A stretch of DNA of 64,000 bases, from NCBI GenBank assembly GCA_949126835.1, contig OX421497.1:15309179-15373178 (forward strand), written 5' to 3'. The notes below the pieces were generated by a model. The model did not search any database, had not been told where the DNA came from, and was given only the letters and a program-made list of their open reading frames with translations. This document shows, piece after piece, positions 12,076 to 24,183 of this stretch (within the stretch, counting starts at the first letter, position 1; each line of letters begins with the position of its first letter). Both the position numbers and the translations under genes were made by a program. Origin of the DNA: Anisus vortex. Taxonomy: Eukaryota > Mollusca > Gastropoda > Planorbidae.

Positions 12076-12854
12076 ATTATTTATTATCAATCCGACATTG
12101 GCTGGATTCGGATTTTACCTTTAATTACCCACGTTTTCGTCATTTTATACATACAATATACAAAAACACATATATAAACACATATATAGTAAATATAAGT
12201 AAAACAAAACAAAGAAAGTGATTTCGTTTATATTTTATTATATTTGTATTCAAAATATATTTTGCAACATACGATAAAAAGTATATTCATTCAAAACAAA
12301 ACAGTGACAGTAAATATAGTGTTAACACATGGAAATGGTATAGTAATAGTATTCTAGTTAATTAAATTTTTTTTAAATAACTAGCGTACATAAAATAATT
12401 TTTGTTTAATAGTACAAAATAGTTGGAAATATGCCTAATTATGATATAATATAGATAAAATATTTTATTTGCCCTTGATATACATTACAACTTAATTTAT
12501 TATTTTAACAATAGCCTGGCAGCAGAGAAATGGGAAAAAATGTATTTATGGGAAAGAAATATAGGCCTACATCAAGCCTACACATAAATATATATAGGCC
12601 TATTGACAAAATATAACACTATGTAAAGAGACATTTATATGTGCAATCACAATAAAAAACATATGTGGGCCTATGCAAGCCCAGTAGACTAAGCTATTTT
12701 TAAATATAGGTATACATTCAAAATATCAGTTTTTACAAATTTTGTGGGGAATGTAACAATAATATAGCCTATATGTGATGTTTTAAAAAAACATCAATAG
12801 TGCAAATTGGAAGATTAATAGGACAATATTATTTAACCCTGAATAATGTGCAGG

Positions 12855-14007
12855 CTGATATTATAATTTCATAAATATATTGTATAAAAATGTATTCCAA
12901 TAATTAATGAATTTAACACTCTTGCTAGGCCTACAACAATGAAGATAAATTTTACACAATAGGCCTACAATTAAAATTGCTTTATTTATTAAAAAAAATA
13001 TGACTCTAAATTTATAAAATGATATACCATACATAAATCTCTTTTAGACTATTTATATTTTAAAATAAATAAATCTTTGACACAAAAACTTGTAATATAT
13101 TGAGAAAAAACAACAACATGCAAAGCAATGGATTTAAATGGAACACAAGATATTTTAGGGCTGTATTTTTTTAAAATATTATAGGCCTACACACACTTAT
13201 TTTAGTCTGCGAACTCAGTCTTTTTCATAGCTTGGTCCATAAAAATTTTTCCAAAACATTAAATAATGCAATGAATTATCATCTTTAATTATAGGCCTAC
13301 TTATCCTATAGGCATATCATAATAATAATAATAATAACATTTTGAACAAATTGTGATATTGTAAAAAGCACAATATGGAACATAAGATATTTATTTAAAA
13401 AAAATATACATTTGAATATTATAGACAATCCAGACACTTACGGTTAACCAAAAAAAGAGGGTCTACATTCATTAAAATATTATGTAATGATTACCGTTAA
13501 AACTATTACTATTATTAAACAAAATTAATTCAACTTTGACACAACTATTGTGATATTGTGTAAAAAAATAAAAGGCCTACAGGAATGGTTAAGGAATATA
13601 AGACATTTATAAAAAAAAATATTCATGATTATAAATTGCTTGAAGTTAACCAATATGAAAGAAGTAAGCTCTACACACAATTAAGTTGCATGTTTACCAA
13701 AAAAAAAAAACACATACACTATAATGCTATATACTTAAAATTCAATTATATTATAATCAGATCAGGTAAGTCCAAAAAAAAAAAAAACTTTTCAGAAAAA
13801 TTTATAGTAGGCCTACTGAATAGTACATGATATATTCCACTTTAAATTATAAAGATAACTTTTATTGTTCAAAGTGAAAATATTTTAGCAAAAATAACAC
13901 TCACCACCCAATGCCACAATTGACAATGAGTACTAAGTTTAATCAATAGATTTACTATTTTCAAAAACAACTTTAATAATTAATAAATATGAGCCATTTA
14001 TCATTTA
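12855..14007 (-). mobile_element. S3, 3' part: inverted copy of repeat family S
   Basis: Matches 49801-50835 in the same orientation (so antisense relative to S1) and the reverse complement of 26160-26975. Landmarks: CTTGCTAGGCCTACAACAA, AAAAAGAGGGTCTACATT, and CCACAATTGACAATGAGTAC at the right. Its left edge, CTGATATTATRATTTCAT, is the same as the S2 edge at 49801, so this is probably the true 3' end of the family. Confidence 0.75.
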
Positions 14008-14083
14008 GAATACTGGGTGTTGATGTTGTTTTTTTTGCAGCATATGTAATTTATTAATATTATTAACTAATCACTTCACATCC

Positions 14084-14321
14084 ATGAAAACAAATATAGA
14101 ATTATAATAGCGACACAATATACATTTTTAATAATAGTCTCTGAGTCTATATTTATGCGTGCGTTCCTTACAAGCTATCAGTGAGAGTGAAAACAGCGTG
14201 GCCAGTCATGTGACTATCCACTTCCTATATAGGTTTTCTTAATATCCAAAATTGGGTTTTATTTCGAGTTTTTAATTCCCACTTGAGTCACTACCCATAT
14301 ATTATTTACTTGCTCCATAGC
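14084..14321 (-). repeat. Possible 3' LTR of Gypsy-3
   Basis: On the minus strand the segment begins TGCTATGGAG directly after a purine-rich GGTTGGGGGGTA and ends TTTGTTTTCA. It thus has the TG...CA ends and preceding polypurine tract of a 3' LTR, downstream of the Gypsy-3 pol stop. There is no second LTR to compare, so this is tentative. 14322-14615 is AT-rich trailer. Confidence 0.3.
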
Positions 14322-14615
14322 ATACCCCCCAACCACAGAGAAAAAAAAATAATTTATTATTATTTTTGATACGAAAAATGTTTACAATATTGAAAAAAAA
14401 ATATCTTAATCTTAATTAATGCATATAATCATTCATTTAATAATACATAGAGAAAAAAAAATTATTTAATATATGTACAAATAGCAAAAAAAAATTCATA
14501 GGCACAAATATAACCAAAAGACACAAAGAATAATGTCTAATGTATATATTGACAATTAGTCATAGACAATTATCTTTTAGTATTGTCTAATCAACTTCAG
14601 TAATACTGAGATAAA

Positions 14616-17600
14616 TTATTGGATGTCAGTGATGTGTATCGACAATCTCGACAGCACATCATGTAAATGGTTATCTTTTCCTACAATACTTTTTATCTGA
14701 AATTTGTAATCTGATAGAAGTAAAGCATATTTGTTTATTCTTTTGTTATTGACATTAGAGACATTAAAATTCACAAGCAGTTTATGGTCTGTGAGAATTG
14801 TGAATTGACGACCCAACAAATAGTATTGAAACTTAAGTACAGCATAGACTATACACAAACCCTCTAATTCTATGACACTAAAATTCCTTTCACTTTTAGT
14901 CAGTGCACGACTTACATAAAAGGCAGGTTTATAAACTATTTCAGAGTCCACAATGACCTTTTTGTAAATACAAGCCCCCAAACCTGACTTTGAGGCATCA
15001 CAAGCTATAATGATGTCATCATCTTTTTGAATTGTTTCTAATATTGGTTCCTTAGAAAATGCATCTATTAGGATTTTAAATGATTTTTCACATTGGTCAG
15101 TCCAATTTACAATATTGGGTTGATACTTTTTAGTTAGATCTATAATAGGTCTGACTATTTGACTATAGTTTGGAATAAATTTACAGTAATAGTTAAACAA
15201 TCCAAGTAATGCCCTTACATGCTTTTTTGTTTTAGGCGTTTGTATTTCTAGAATTTTCTTATGTAAGTGCTGTGTTGGTTTTACTTGGCCATTTTCAAAT
15301 TTATGTCCTAGAAATTCAATCTCAGTTTTTCCTATTTTTAATTTTGAAGGAGATACTGTTAAGTTATTGTCCTTCAATATTTGCAACACTTCTTCTAATA
15401 TAATTAAGTGTTCATCCCAAGTATTTGTGAAAATACAAATATCATCCACATAGTGAACTATATTTTTATTGTGAGGTAAAATATGTCTCATTAGTTTAGT
15501 AAATGTAGCAGTACTATTGACCAAACCGAAGGGCATGACGTTCCAATTAAATACGCCTTTATGTGTAATAAAAGCTGTATAATCCTTTGATTTCTCATCA
15601 AGAGGCACTTGCCAAAATCCTCTTGTTAAATCTATGGTAGTAAATATTTTACCTGAGGCCATAGTGTTAATGATATGTTCTATATTAGGCAAACCCTCTT
15701 GATCAATTTTAGTTACATTATTAAGTTTGCGATAATCACAACATAATCTGATGGAACCATTTTTTTTCTAACAATCACCATGGGTGATGAGTACTGAGAC
15801 ATAGATTTTTCTATAATTTTACTTTCTATGAGTTGTTCTAATTCCTGTTCTACTTTTTCAACAAGCATTTGAGGAATGTTATATGCTTTTGATCTAAATT
15901 GTTTTAGATCAGTCAGTTCTATTTTATGTTCAATGACATTTGTTAATCCTGGTTTCTCTGTTATTGTTGTTTTAAATTTATCCAATAAATTTAAAATATT
16001 GTTTTTAACCATTTCATTTTCAATATGGTCTAACTGTATTTGATGTATTTCATTATTGGCTGGTGTGGTTATACCACAAAAATAGTCAATGTTTGGAATG
16101 TTTTGAACATTCTTATTTTCAAAAATTATCATATTGTTTTTTTGTATTTGACTTTCATTTCCTGATTGACTGTCATTTATTTGGTTAGGGTTTTCATCAT
16201 AAGCTCTTAAATTGTTTAAATGAACAATTTTTTCTTTGCCATTAATGTTAACTTTGTAAGTCACATCAGATAACTTATGTATTATTTCAAAAGGACCCTT
16301 CCATTCCATAGTATTACCAGTGCCAATTGGTAAATAAACAAGTACTTTATTACCAACTTCTAGTTTTCTCATATTCTCATGAATATTTTCTCTGATTAAA
16401 GTTTTAGATTTGATTTCTTGATTTTTTTGCACAGCAAATTCATAAGCTGTTTTCATATGTTCTTCTGTTTTATTGATTAAGTCAAATGGAGACATTTTTT
16501 TTCTTTAATTCCTAACAATTCTGATTTGAAATTATCCAATGGTCCATTGGGATTTTTGCCAAGCACTAATTTAAATGGTGAAAAACCTGTGCTTTCATGA
16601 ACCGATTGTCTATAAGCAAACAAAATAGCAGGAAGGTAATCATCCCATTCAAATGGATGGTCTTCACACACTTTAGTTATCATTTGTTTTATTGTTTGAT
16701 TAGCTCTCTCAATCATACCATTAGATTCAGGATGGTATATAGAACTAAAAATTTGAGTGATTTTAAACATTTGTGTAAAAGCTTGAGTAAGGTTTGATTT
16801 GAATTGAGTTCCATTGTCACTCAATATGAACTTTGGAAACCCGAAACGACAAAAGATAGGTAAAAGAGCATTACAGACCCTTTATGCAGTTATTTCCCTT
16901 AAAGGAACTACCTCAATCAATCTACTTCCCATGTCTATTATGGTTAAGGCAAACTTTGCTTTAGAAGTTTTAGTTTGTTTCATTGGACCAATTATGTCAA
17001 CTGCAATTTTATAGAATGGCCTATCTATTGTATCAGTCATTTGTAATGGAGCCTTATGTTTAGAATCTTTCTTATTATGTTTAAGACAGGTAGTGCAGCT
17101 TTTAATAAAAATTTTCAGATCTTTTTCTAGTTTTGGCCACCAAAAATTCTTTTTAAGTTTACAAACTGTTTTCTTACTACTCAAATGACCTGACAATGCA
17201 TTGTTATGCGAAATTTGCATTACTTTGACAGTTAGTGTTTTAGGTATAACTATTTGAGTTACATCTAATTTATTATCTTTTCTACAAAGAATACCATTTA
17301 TTATTTCCATGTTCTTGTTTTTAGCATGACCTTTTTAAATTTCTAATACCATTTTAATTATGTATTGATCTTCTTTCTGTTCTTTTTTTAGAGTTTTTTC
17401 ATCAAAAGGCATGTTTATTAAACTGATATTTTCTGTTTTTTTCATTTGAATTTCCTTTTTATGAGGACTATCAATGTATGCTAATATCTCAGTCTTTATT
17501 TTAGTAAAATCAGATATTTGATTTTTAGCAATGTTGAATATTTGTTTATGACCTTCTAAATGTTTACATAGTGAAATAGCATGTAATTCTTTTGGTACAT

Positions 17601-17938
17601 TGTTTATTTCACATTGACTTTCAAATTTGTTTACATACTGTTCTAGTTTTTCTGTTCCATTCCATTAGGGAATAGGATTATCCTTTTCATTATTTATGGA
17701 TAAGTCTATGTTTGGTGTCTCATGGAGAATATTATTTTCTGACTTTCCTATGGTTTGTAAAAAATTAAAAGTTTGTAGAGCAGGGTAAAATTCTTGTTCT
17801 GGTATATCTACTAACTTTTCATTTTGCAATAGAACAGGTATCAAATTTGTATTATTGGATTTTTCATTCATCCATTTCTGAAATATGTCAAAACTATTAT
17901 CATGTTTGACATTGAAAGCATTACCAATAATTGTCAAA
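14616..17938 (-). pseudogene. Gypsy-3 pol (PR-INT-RT-RH order), broken
   Basis: Minus-strand Ty3/Gypsy polyprotein with integrase upstream of reverse transcriptase, as in Gmr1-like elements. In order: end of protease (TIIGNAFNV, 17938-17665), integrase H2C2 (HNALSGH...CTTCLKH) and first Asp (VDIIGPM) at 17310-16882, second Asp and Glu (LSDNGTQF, NGMIERANQ) at 16824-16500, GPF-type chromodomain-like tail (KGPFEI), then RT (MPFGLVNSTATF, YVDDICIF) and RNase H (IACDASKSGLG, TDHKLLVNF) ending at 14616. Lesions: in-frame TAA between integrase segments (about 16882), one base missing in T8 at 16495-16502 and in T8 at 15760-15767, and stops in 17311-17660. The RT active site YVDD is intact. The 5' part was lost at the junction with piggyBac near 17938. 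Confidence 0.9.
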
Positions 17939-17939
17939 T

Positions 17940-18584
17940 ATTGTGACTCTTCTGCGGAATCGTATTCCAAACACACACAATGCCACAAGCCCTGCAGAGA
18001 CTTTTGATCTTTTCATTTCTCGAGACATGATCAAGCTGATTGTGAAATACACAAATGAAGAAGGAAAAAGGCAGAGAGGAGATGCATGGAAGGAGACAGA
18101 CGATGTAGAGATCAGAGGGCGCATCGGTATTCTTGTCTTCCTGGGTGCTCAGAAACAGAGCAAAGTAAACCTGACTACAATTTGGGAGCCCCTCATCGGG
18201 CAAGATTTTGTGCGAGCCACAATGTCGAAGAACAGATGTTTCCAGCTGAGGTTTGACAACAAAGACACCCGTCACAGAAGACAAGAAACTGACAAGCTCG
18301 CTCCAATCAGTGAGGTGTTGGACCTCCACCTTGCGAACCTCCAAAAGTACTATGTTCCTGGAGCTTCACTGACTGTGGATGAGCAGCTCATACCCTTCAG
18401 ATGGCGTTGCTCATTTATACAGTACATACCAAGCAAACCTGCAAAGTACGGCCTGAAGTTGTTCTGGATCTGTGACTCAGAAACGTACTACCCTCTCAAG
18501 TGTATCATATACACAGGTGCGATGTCCCGAATCCCACAAGTTTTTGGACAGAGCCAAGGCCATGCTGAATTGCAAGAATTGTGA
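17940..18584 (+). pseudogene. piggyBac transposase remnant
   Basis: The plus-strand frame starts abruptly in the body of a piggyBac (DDE_Tnp_1_7) transposase: VTLLRNRIPNTHNA, SPAETFDLF, TNEEGKRQRGDAW, then AQKQSKVNLTTIWEPL, and SLTVDEQLIPF with the first catalytic Asp, IQYIPSKPAKYGLK and IIYTGA. After that it diverges and stops at 18584. The second and third catalytic Asp and the C-terminal cysteine-rich domain are missing. One short deletion (NRCFQLRFD) is evident. This is an internally deleted, inactive copy; the missing 5' end coincides with the truncated Gypsy-3. Confidence 0.85.
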
Positions 18585-18707
18585 TGCTTAAACCATGATG
18601 ACTATGAAGGCTCAAAGAAAGATATCTTTGATGTTATTTCTGTTTAAATCTTTTATTTTGAGATTTTTCATCAATAAATGACATTTTATGTGCTTAAAGT
18701 CAATAAG

Positions 18708-18930
18708 ATGTATGATTTTCTCTTATTCTCCAATGCTAAAGTGTGTTAGAAATAGTTTGTCTGTATGATTTTATCTTATTCTCCAATGCTAAAGTGTGTT
18801 AGAAATAGTTTGTCTGTATGATTTTATCTTATTCTCCAATGCTAAAGTGTGTTAGAAATAGTTTGTCTGTATGATTTTATCTTATTCTCCAATGCTAAAG
18901 TGTGTTAGAAATAGTTTGTCTGTATAAAAA
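18708..18930 (+). repeat. 53-bp tandem repeat in the piggyBac 3' region
   Basis: About 4.2 copies of a 53-bp unit (TCTGTATGATTTTATCTTAT...), with starts at 18707 (partial), 18760, 18813, 18866 and 18919. The copies are almost identical. They are followed by two copies of AAAGTATGACCCAAAAAA (about 18930 and 18970). Confidence 0.9.
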
Positions 18931-19744
18931 GTATGACCCAAAAAAGGGAACACAAATATTTTCTCTATGTAAAAGTATGACCCAAAAAAATGGAACACGA
19001 AGTACAATATGTATGCAAAATATCGAAGTACGGCTAGGGTTAATAATAATGATTATATAATAATATAGACCTATGCCTATATAAATATACAAGTAAAAAA
19101 GGTTATTGTTCAGACTTTAAAACTAACAAATAGGCCTATAATGCCCTATATCAACTTTATGTTATACTTACTCACCCACTAATTAAATCATCATCTGTCA
19201 TCTCTATCAGCTGACTGTTGTCTAGTAGTTATAATAGGCCAACAGGGTGTAATAGAAGATTATAATACTAATACATTAAATATAGCACTACAATCTTGAC
19301 TCTCGTCTTCCCTCTATAACATCAGACTGAAAAAAAAAAGAATTCCTTATAAATATTTAAAATAGAAATACAAAAATAAGCCTATATTTATATAATCTCT
19401 ATTGTTATTATAAAAAAAAAATGGACATGCTTTGTAGAAAAAGGTTTATACTCGATAACTACAGATTTGTTAAAACAATAGCCAGTATAGGGTCTAACCG
19501 TATAGGCCTATATTTATTATAACTAACAACAAATTTCAAATAGCATAGTTCAATATTATGGATATGTAATATTTATAATTAATAATAGCCTATAATACTA
19601 TAAGTTATATGTCCTATAGGCTATAGGGCAACGGTTTGCATATAATATATATACAAAATATAATTATCAAATTGACAATTTCAATTATTGCATAGGCTAT
19701 TCATAGTATTGATTAATAAATGAATATCATTTAGCCTATATTAA

Positions 19745-20747
19745 CCCTTTGTTGCATGAGGTATGAAGGAGTCGAGATACAGAGTTGATTTTTGGTACAC
19801 AGCCTTCTATCAACATAAAAATAACTCTGAAAAAACAATTTTTGACCTATCGTGCCCGTGGGGGTGGGGTCAGAATGTCCATTATATTGGACGCCATGAA
19901 CGCCAGGATCCATTTTGTCCTCATAAGACGAAATAGACAAATAATTTTATTTTTAGTAGTTTCTAATGTATAATCATAATTTGACTACATATTTTGAAAG
20001 TTTTTATAATTAGCAATTAAACACATGTAAATATAGCATGTATCAGTTTGTAAATTATACATTTTATAATAAAAAATGAGAAAAATTAGCAAAGCCAATA
20101 AAGTAATATATTTTTTAAACGTTTATTTTTAATTCATTGTATGCTTTTTCAAAGTTTTTAGGTTACATTTACATTATATTTTTAATATAAGTTTTCTTTT
20201 GAGCTTTGTACAATATAATAAAATAAACATTCTTCTCTTTTGTCATTCTATTTGATATCTACATACATACTACATTTTTTTTATATTCTACCAATACACT
20301 GTAAGAGTCCTCCTATGCATGGCGTCCAATATTTTGGACAACCCAATAAATAGTACTTCCTCCTTGTATGCATGGTGTCCAATAAACTGGACATGGCACT
20401 AAAAATCATTCTGACTTATAAATATCAAAATATATACGCTAGAATATGTTTAGTTATGCAGCTGTAACATAAATACACACTTACAATAGATTTTTAAATT
20501 ATTAGATGTATTGTGTTGAGTACAAAAAAATAAAATGTCCCTTTCCTCTTAAAGGCTTTGAACGTCTTCCATTGTAATTGTTATTGAAAAAAAAAGTAGT
20601 CAAGAGTACCGGCTCTTGGCTATTAAAAAACATGGTCCATAGAAACATTAAGACACAGAACAAAATATCTTTTGCATAAAGCTAAAGGTATGGGAATTAA
20701 AAAATTCGAAAAAGTGTCCAATATATTGGACGCTATGCAACAAAGGG
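19745..20747. mobile_element. piggyBac-type MITE with TTAA duplication (1003 bp)
   Basis: TTAA (19741-19744) is followed by CCCTTTGTTGCAT. The reverse complement ATGCAACAAAGGG (20735-20747) is followed by TTAA (20748-20751). TTAA plus a CCC-initial terminal repeat is the piggyBac signature. Inside are four copies of a TGTCCAAN-type palindrome (see findings). No transposase is encoded; short ORFs are not recognisable. Confidence 0.85.
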
Positions 20748-20788
20748 TTAATAGTAAATTATATATTTAGGCCTATAATTCCTATAAT

Positions 20789-20949
20789 CCTTATCTTATC
20801 TTATAAGTTTACAGACGTTCCTTCTAGGTAGAAGCTTATTACGTCCACTAGGCCCAAAACTCCTGCAGGGCGACAGGGATAGAACCAGCGACCTGTCAGT
20901 TGGTTTTTGGTCGACAGTCCGGTGAACTAACCGCTGGACCAGCCGGCTT
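20789..20949 (-). mobile_element. tRNA-derived SINE sharing a 3' end with the resident LINE
   Basis: On the minus strand: GCCGGCTGGTCCAGCGGTTAG (A-box region), then GGTCGCTGGTTCTATCCCTG (B box), then a body ending AGAAGGAACGTCTGTAAACT and an AAGATAAGATAAGG tail. The tail matches the LINE 3' ends at 34690-34735 and 63350-63385. A second diverged copy is at 40151-40319. Confidence 0.8.
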
Positions 20950-21360
20950 CACTATAAATAAATTTTAAAAAAAAAGGCCTAGACTAGTAGTACTGTAGGT
21001 CTAGTAGTTGGTTAATGTGACTTAAAATTACTCGACTTCTTGTGGTCGTCCATGTTGTCTTGAAACTTCACATTATAGGCCCTACTGGTCCATACCATAT
21101 TGGCATATTCCAACTGAGCGTAAGACTGAAAAATTTGTTAAAAGAGATGCTTTTTTATAAATTTAATTAGAATATATTAGGGCCTATTATAAAATGGCTT
21201 GTCTTTACTGACTTTACGGTTACCTACTATTATTACCTAGCCTAATCTAGATCTATCTAGGTCTAATCAGTAGGCTACTGAGGCTATTATAATAATAATT
21301 ATTTAATGATATTATTATTAATATTAATGATTTTCCTGAAATGATTCGAGTTTAATAATA

Positions 21361-24183
21361 GAACAACTAAGCTAAGTGTCTAAGTCCTAGACTAAGCTAT
21401 ATAGACACTTCAATATCGCTGTTCCGCGCATGTCAAATGGGGTCAATTTATAGCCATTTAATTTTTGCAACACATTTAATGGCGTCTGTTAAAATATAGT
21501 CTAACACAATTGACCATAAAACTGAGCATTTAAATCATCCACCAACATCCACACATCATTTGAATAAAAAAATAGAAACTTTTCTAAACTATGTCATTAA
21601 TTTTATGTTAAGATCGTTTTTTTCATAAAAAATTAGGATTCATTAACAGGGTAAGTTTAAAGTGCTAAAATTAATATAAAGTGTTCAGAAGTGGAAATAG
21701 TTAATCTTATTTGATAAAATATATTATATATACTTGATAAATTTTCTAATTTCATTCGTGCCTGATCATGCCTGATTTAGTTATGAATTTTTTTAGTACA
21801 GTCACTGTCTAGGCTCATTAGAACATTTCCGTCAATGGCCAATGGGTTACTTCTGCCAAAAATGTGTTTATTTATACAAAACATTAAAAGTTTAACCGAA
21901 ACTTTGTTAAAGCAAACGTCCTCAACTATTTTTTAAATTTTAAAATAAATGAATGATTCCTTGTTATAAATTATGTATCACTGTAAAGGGCTTGAAAAGA
22001 GGAATCCAATAAAATAAAATTTATTAAAATTGGATCAGAAATTTAAAAGTTTTGAATTTTTAAGTGATGAAATTTTAGTAACAAAGCCAATGCAATGCCA
22101 AAGAAGGAAAACTGCATTTACATAAACTTGCATAGATCAGTGATTTATTAAAACTTAATTAATTTACTTCCGGTGCAAAGGTTAAAAAAACCTTACATCA
22201 TAATTTGATATAAAAAATGGCAGGTTTTCTCTTTATTAAAAAACACACTATTTTCAAGCGCTAAAAAATTTATATCTCCCCTCCCAGTTGACCTAGAAAT
22301 ACAAATGAGGTGTCATTTAAAAGATCTCATCTAGCTCTATCTAACAGTGTTGGTTTTATGGCTGAATTATTAATATGAATTTTTATTGAAGTGCCTAACT
22401 AAGCTAAGCAATTATATACAAGAAAAAGATTTTTTTTGCCTTTTTTTTAATAACGTAACATTTTTAAGTCAAAAGTCAAAGTTGTTTTTAAATCTTTAAT
22501 TTAACAAGTAGGCCTACACCTACATGACATATAATGATTTAAATGATAAATGATTAATAAAATTATTCATTAACTTTAACACGTGTGACTGGTTAAAAAA
22601 TATATTAAAATATTAGCGGTTTTAATAATTATACACGTAGAAGTAGTAGAGGCCTATAATTCATATAATATATTTAATATTAGGCTTCATTTACTCACCT
22701 ACTATATAATATACTATATATCGTACTTTATAGCCTAGAGTTAAATCTCCATCATAATGATACTCCATGAAGTCCATGCGATTAAATTGTGTCGGTTGGA
22801 CCGGTATTTAAAAATAAAGAAGGCTAATTCCGACTTCCGGAATAATGATTGGTCAAGCGAGATTTGTACAATCGCGTTAGTCAGAGTTAGTCCATCAAAT
22901 TCGATATAAAATCATATAAAATGCTTTCTTAATAAAAAAAATCACATTATTTAAAATTAAATAGAAAAAACAATAAAACATATATTTAATATCGTTCTAA
23001 TAAACGCAAGTTTTATTAAGTCAAAAATTATATCTATAGCTTAAATTATAACTTGTTATACCAAAACGTGTGGTCTCAATGCATGTTGGCGAGATCAGGA
23101 CTACGATTTAAAGGACTCCGGGTTCGATACCCGGGCTAGTCTATACACTTCGCGAACATTTTTTTAAATATATTTTATACAATATAATATGACTTATAAA
23201 ATAAAATCTTTAAAAAAAAGTAAAATAAAAAATAAAAAATTGAAGACTGTCAGATGTTTAAATTTAAATCAAGATACCGTGTTTTGTAATGAAAGTAAAA
23301 AAAAATCTATGTAGGCCTAGATCTATTCATTTTACTCGGTATTCATAATTTAACACCGGTAAAGAAATTAATTTAATTTTTTACCTAAATAATTTTTTTT
23401 ATAAATGTCTAGATCTAGAGTCTATATTTAAATTGTAAACAAAAAAAAATCTTTACATTTCTATCACAACTTTAAAAACACAATTTAACTAATTAAAAAA
23501 ATTAAATACGTTTATTTCATCAAACATTTAATGATACAACAATATCGTTTATTACTATATTATTTAGGTTGCAATACTAGTCTAATGTATTTCAAAACTA
23601 ACAACACAAATCTAAATCTAAATGAAAAACATGAAGACGGCAAATATAGCCTAGAGCTATTATAAACTATTGACAGGGTATCATAAAACAAGAAAGAAAC
23701 ATGAAAGAAACCTCGCACTCTTAGACTCCCACTGAGTCGGTCATAAAACTTTTTTTTTTCTCTTACCACTTCATGGGATGGCCTGGGGCTATTCAATAAT
23801 ATGGGTAACATCACAAACAGAAAGAAAAAAAATCTTTTAGATCTTCTAACCAAATTCGCCATAAAACTGGTCTCTATTACTACTATTAGCACTTCAATAC
23901 GTGTAACTCCAAAACACATGGCCACTTAAAGTTTAAATTCACACATTATAATTAGGGTAGGCCTATTAGGTTTCTATTTGGGCATTTCAGAAGTTGGCCG
24001 CAATAAAAAAAATCCTAAAAGAAACCGATTCCGCATTCATTGGGGGAATTTCAATATGAACGTGATTAGAAATTTCCCTAATCGGTACGATGCGGTTTAA
24101 ACCTAATGGCTAATGGGGCCATAAGTTGCCATCACAAACGGTAGCAGTTGGCAAATGATTTTCATTTCAGTATGTTTAAGGGG
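21361..24183. other. Right part of element X, no gene seen
   Basis: AT-rich sequence with no recognisable coding region. Short ORFs such as 23560-23925 (minus) look like chance frames. It holds the dispersed repeat at about 21960-22045, shared with 1410-1495, and a tRNA-like fragment at 23075-23143. Confidence 0.5.
23075..23143 (+). other. tRNA-like fragment
   Basis: A perfect T-arm-like hairpin CCGGG-TTCGATA-CCCGG sits at about 23115-23131, preceded by an A-box-like TTGGCGAGATCAGG. The 5' and 3' flanks do not pair as an acceptor stem and no clean anticodon arm forms. It is therefore more likely a SINE head or tRNA pseudogene than a working tRNA. Confidence 0.4.

Larger units (their letters stand above)
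17940..19039 (+). mobile_element. Deleted piggyBac element with right end and TTAA
   Basis: Downstream of the transposase remnant the sequence runs to ACGGCTAGGG directly followed by TTAA (19040-19043). CTAGGG-TTAA is the terminal arrangement expected for piggyBac. The left end is absent, so the element is a one-ended relic. Confidence 0.65.
19044..21360 (-). mobile_element. S3, 5' part: diverged inverted copy of repeat family S
   Basis: Read on the minus strand, this carries recognisable S exons: exon A-like at about 21130-21030 (after a CAG, TCTTACGCTCAGTT), exon B-like at about 19330-19260 (CAGTCTGATG), and exon C-like at about 19210-19165, where GATGATGATTTAATTAG precedes a GTGAGT donor. 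Near 21330 it shares CCTGAAATGATTCGAGTTTAA with the other copies. It is interrupted by the MITE at 19745-20747 and the SINE at 20789-20949. Confidence 0.65.
11696..24183. mobile_element. Element X: 12.5 kb insertion with TA duplication and CCCCTTAAACAT ends
   Basis: The left end CCCCTTAAACAT (11696-11707) is matched by its reverse complement ATGTTTAAGGGG (24172-24183), and TA flanks both sides (11694-11695, 24184-24185). The uninterrupted sequence GCCTATAGTC exists in S2 at about 52394-52403 (minus), proving an insertion with a 2-bp TA duplication. A TA duplication suggests a Tc1/mariner-like mechanism, but X encodes no transposase I recognise. Most of its length is later insertions (S3, Gypsy-3, piggyBac, MITE, SINE); perhaps 4 kb is X itself. 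Confidence 0.7.

Noticed and set aside
17940..18584. Intact domesticated piggyBac gene
   Set aside because: Lacks two catalytic Asp and the C-terminal domain, starts mid-protein and abuts a broken Gypsy.
23075..23143. Functional tRNA gene
   Set aside because: Only the T-arm and an A-box-like stretch are present; no acceptor stem or anticodon arm forms.
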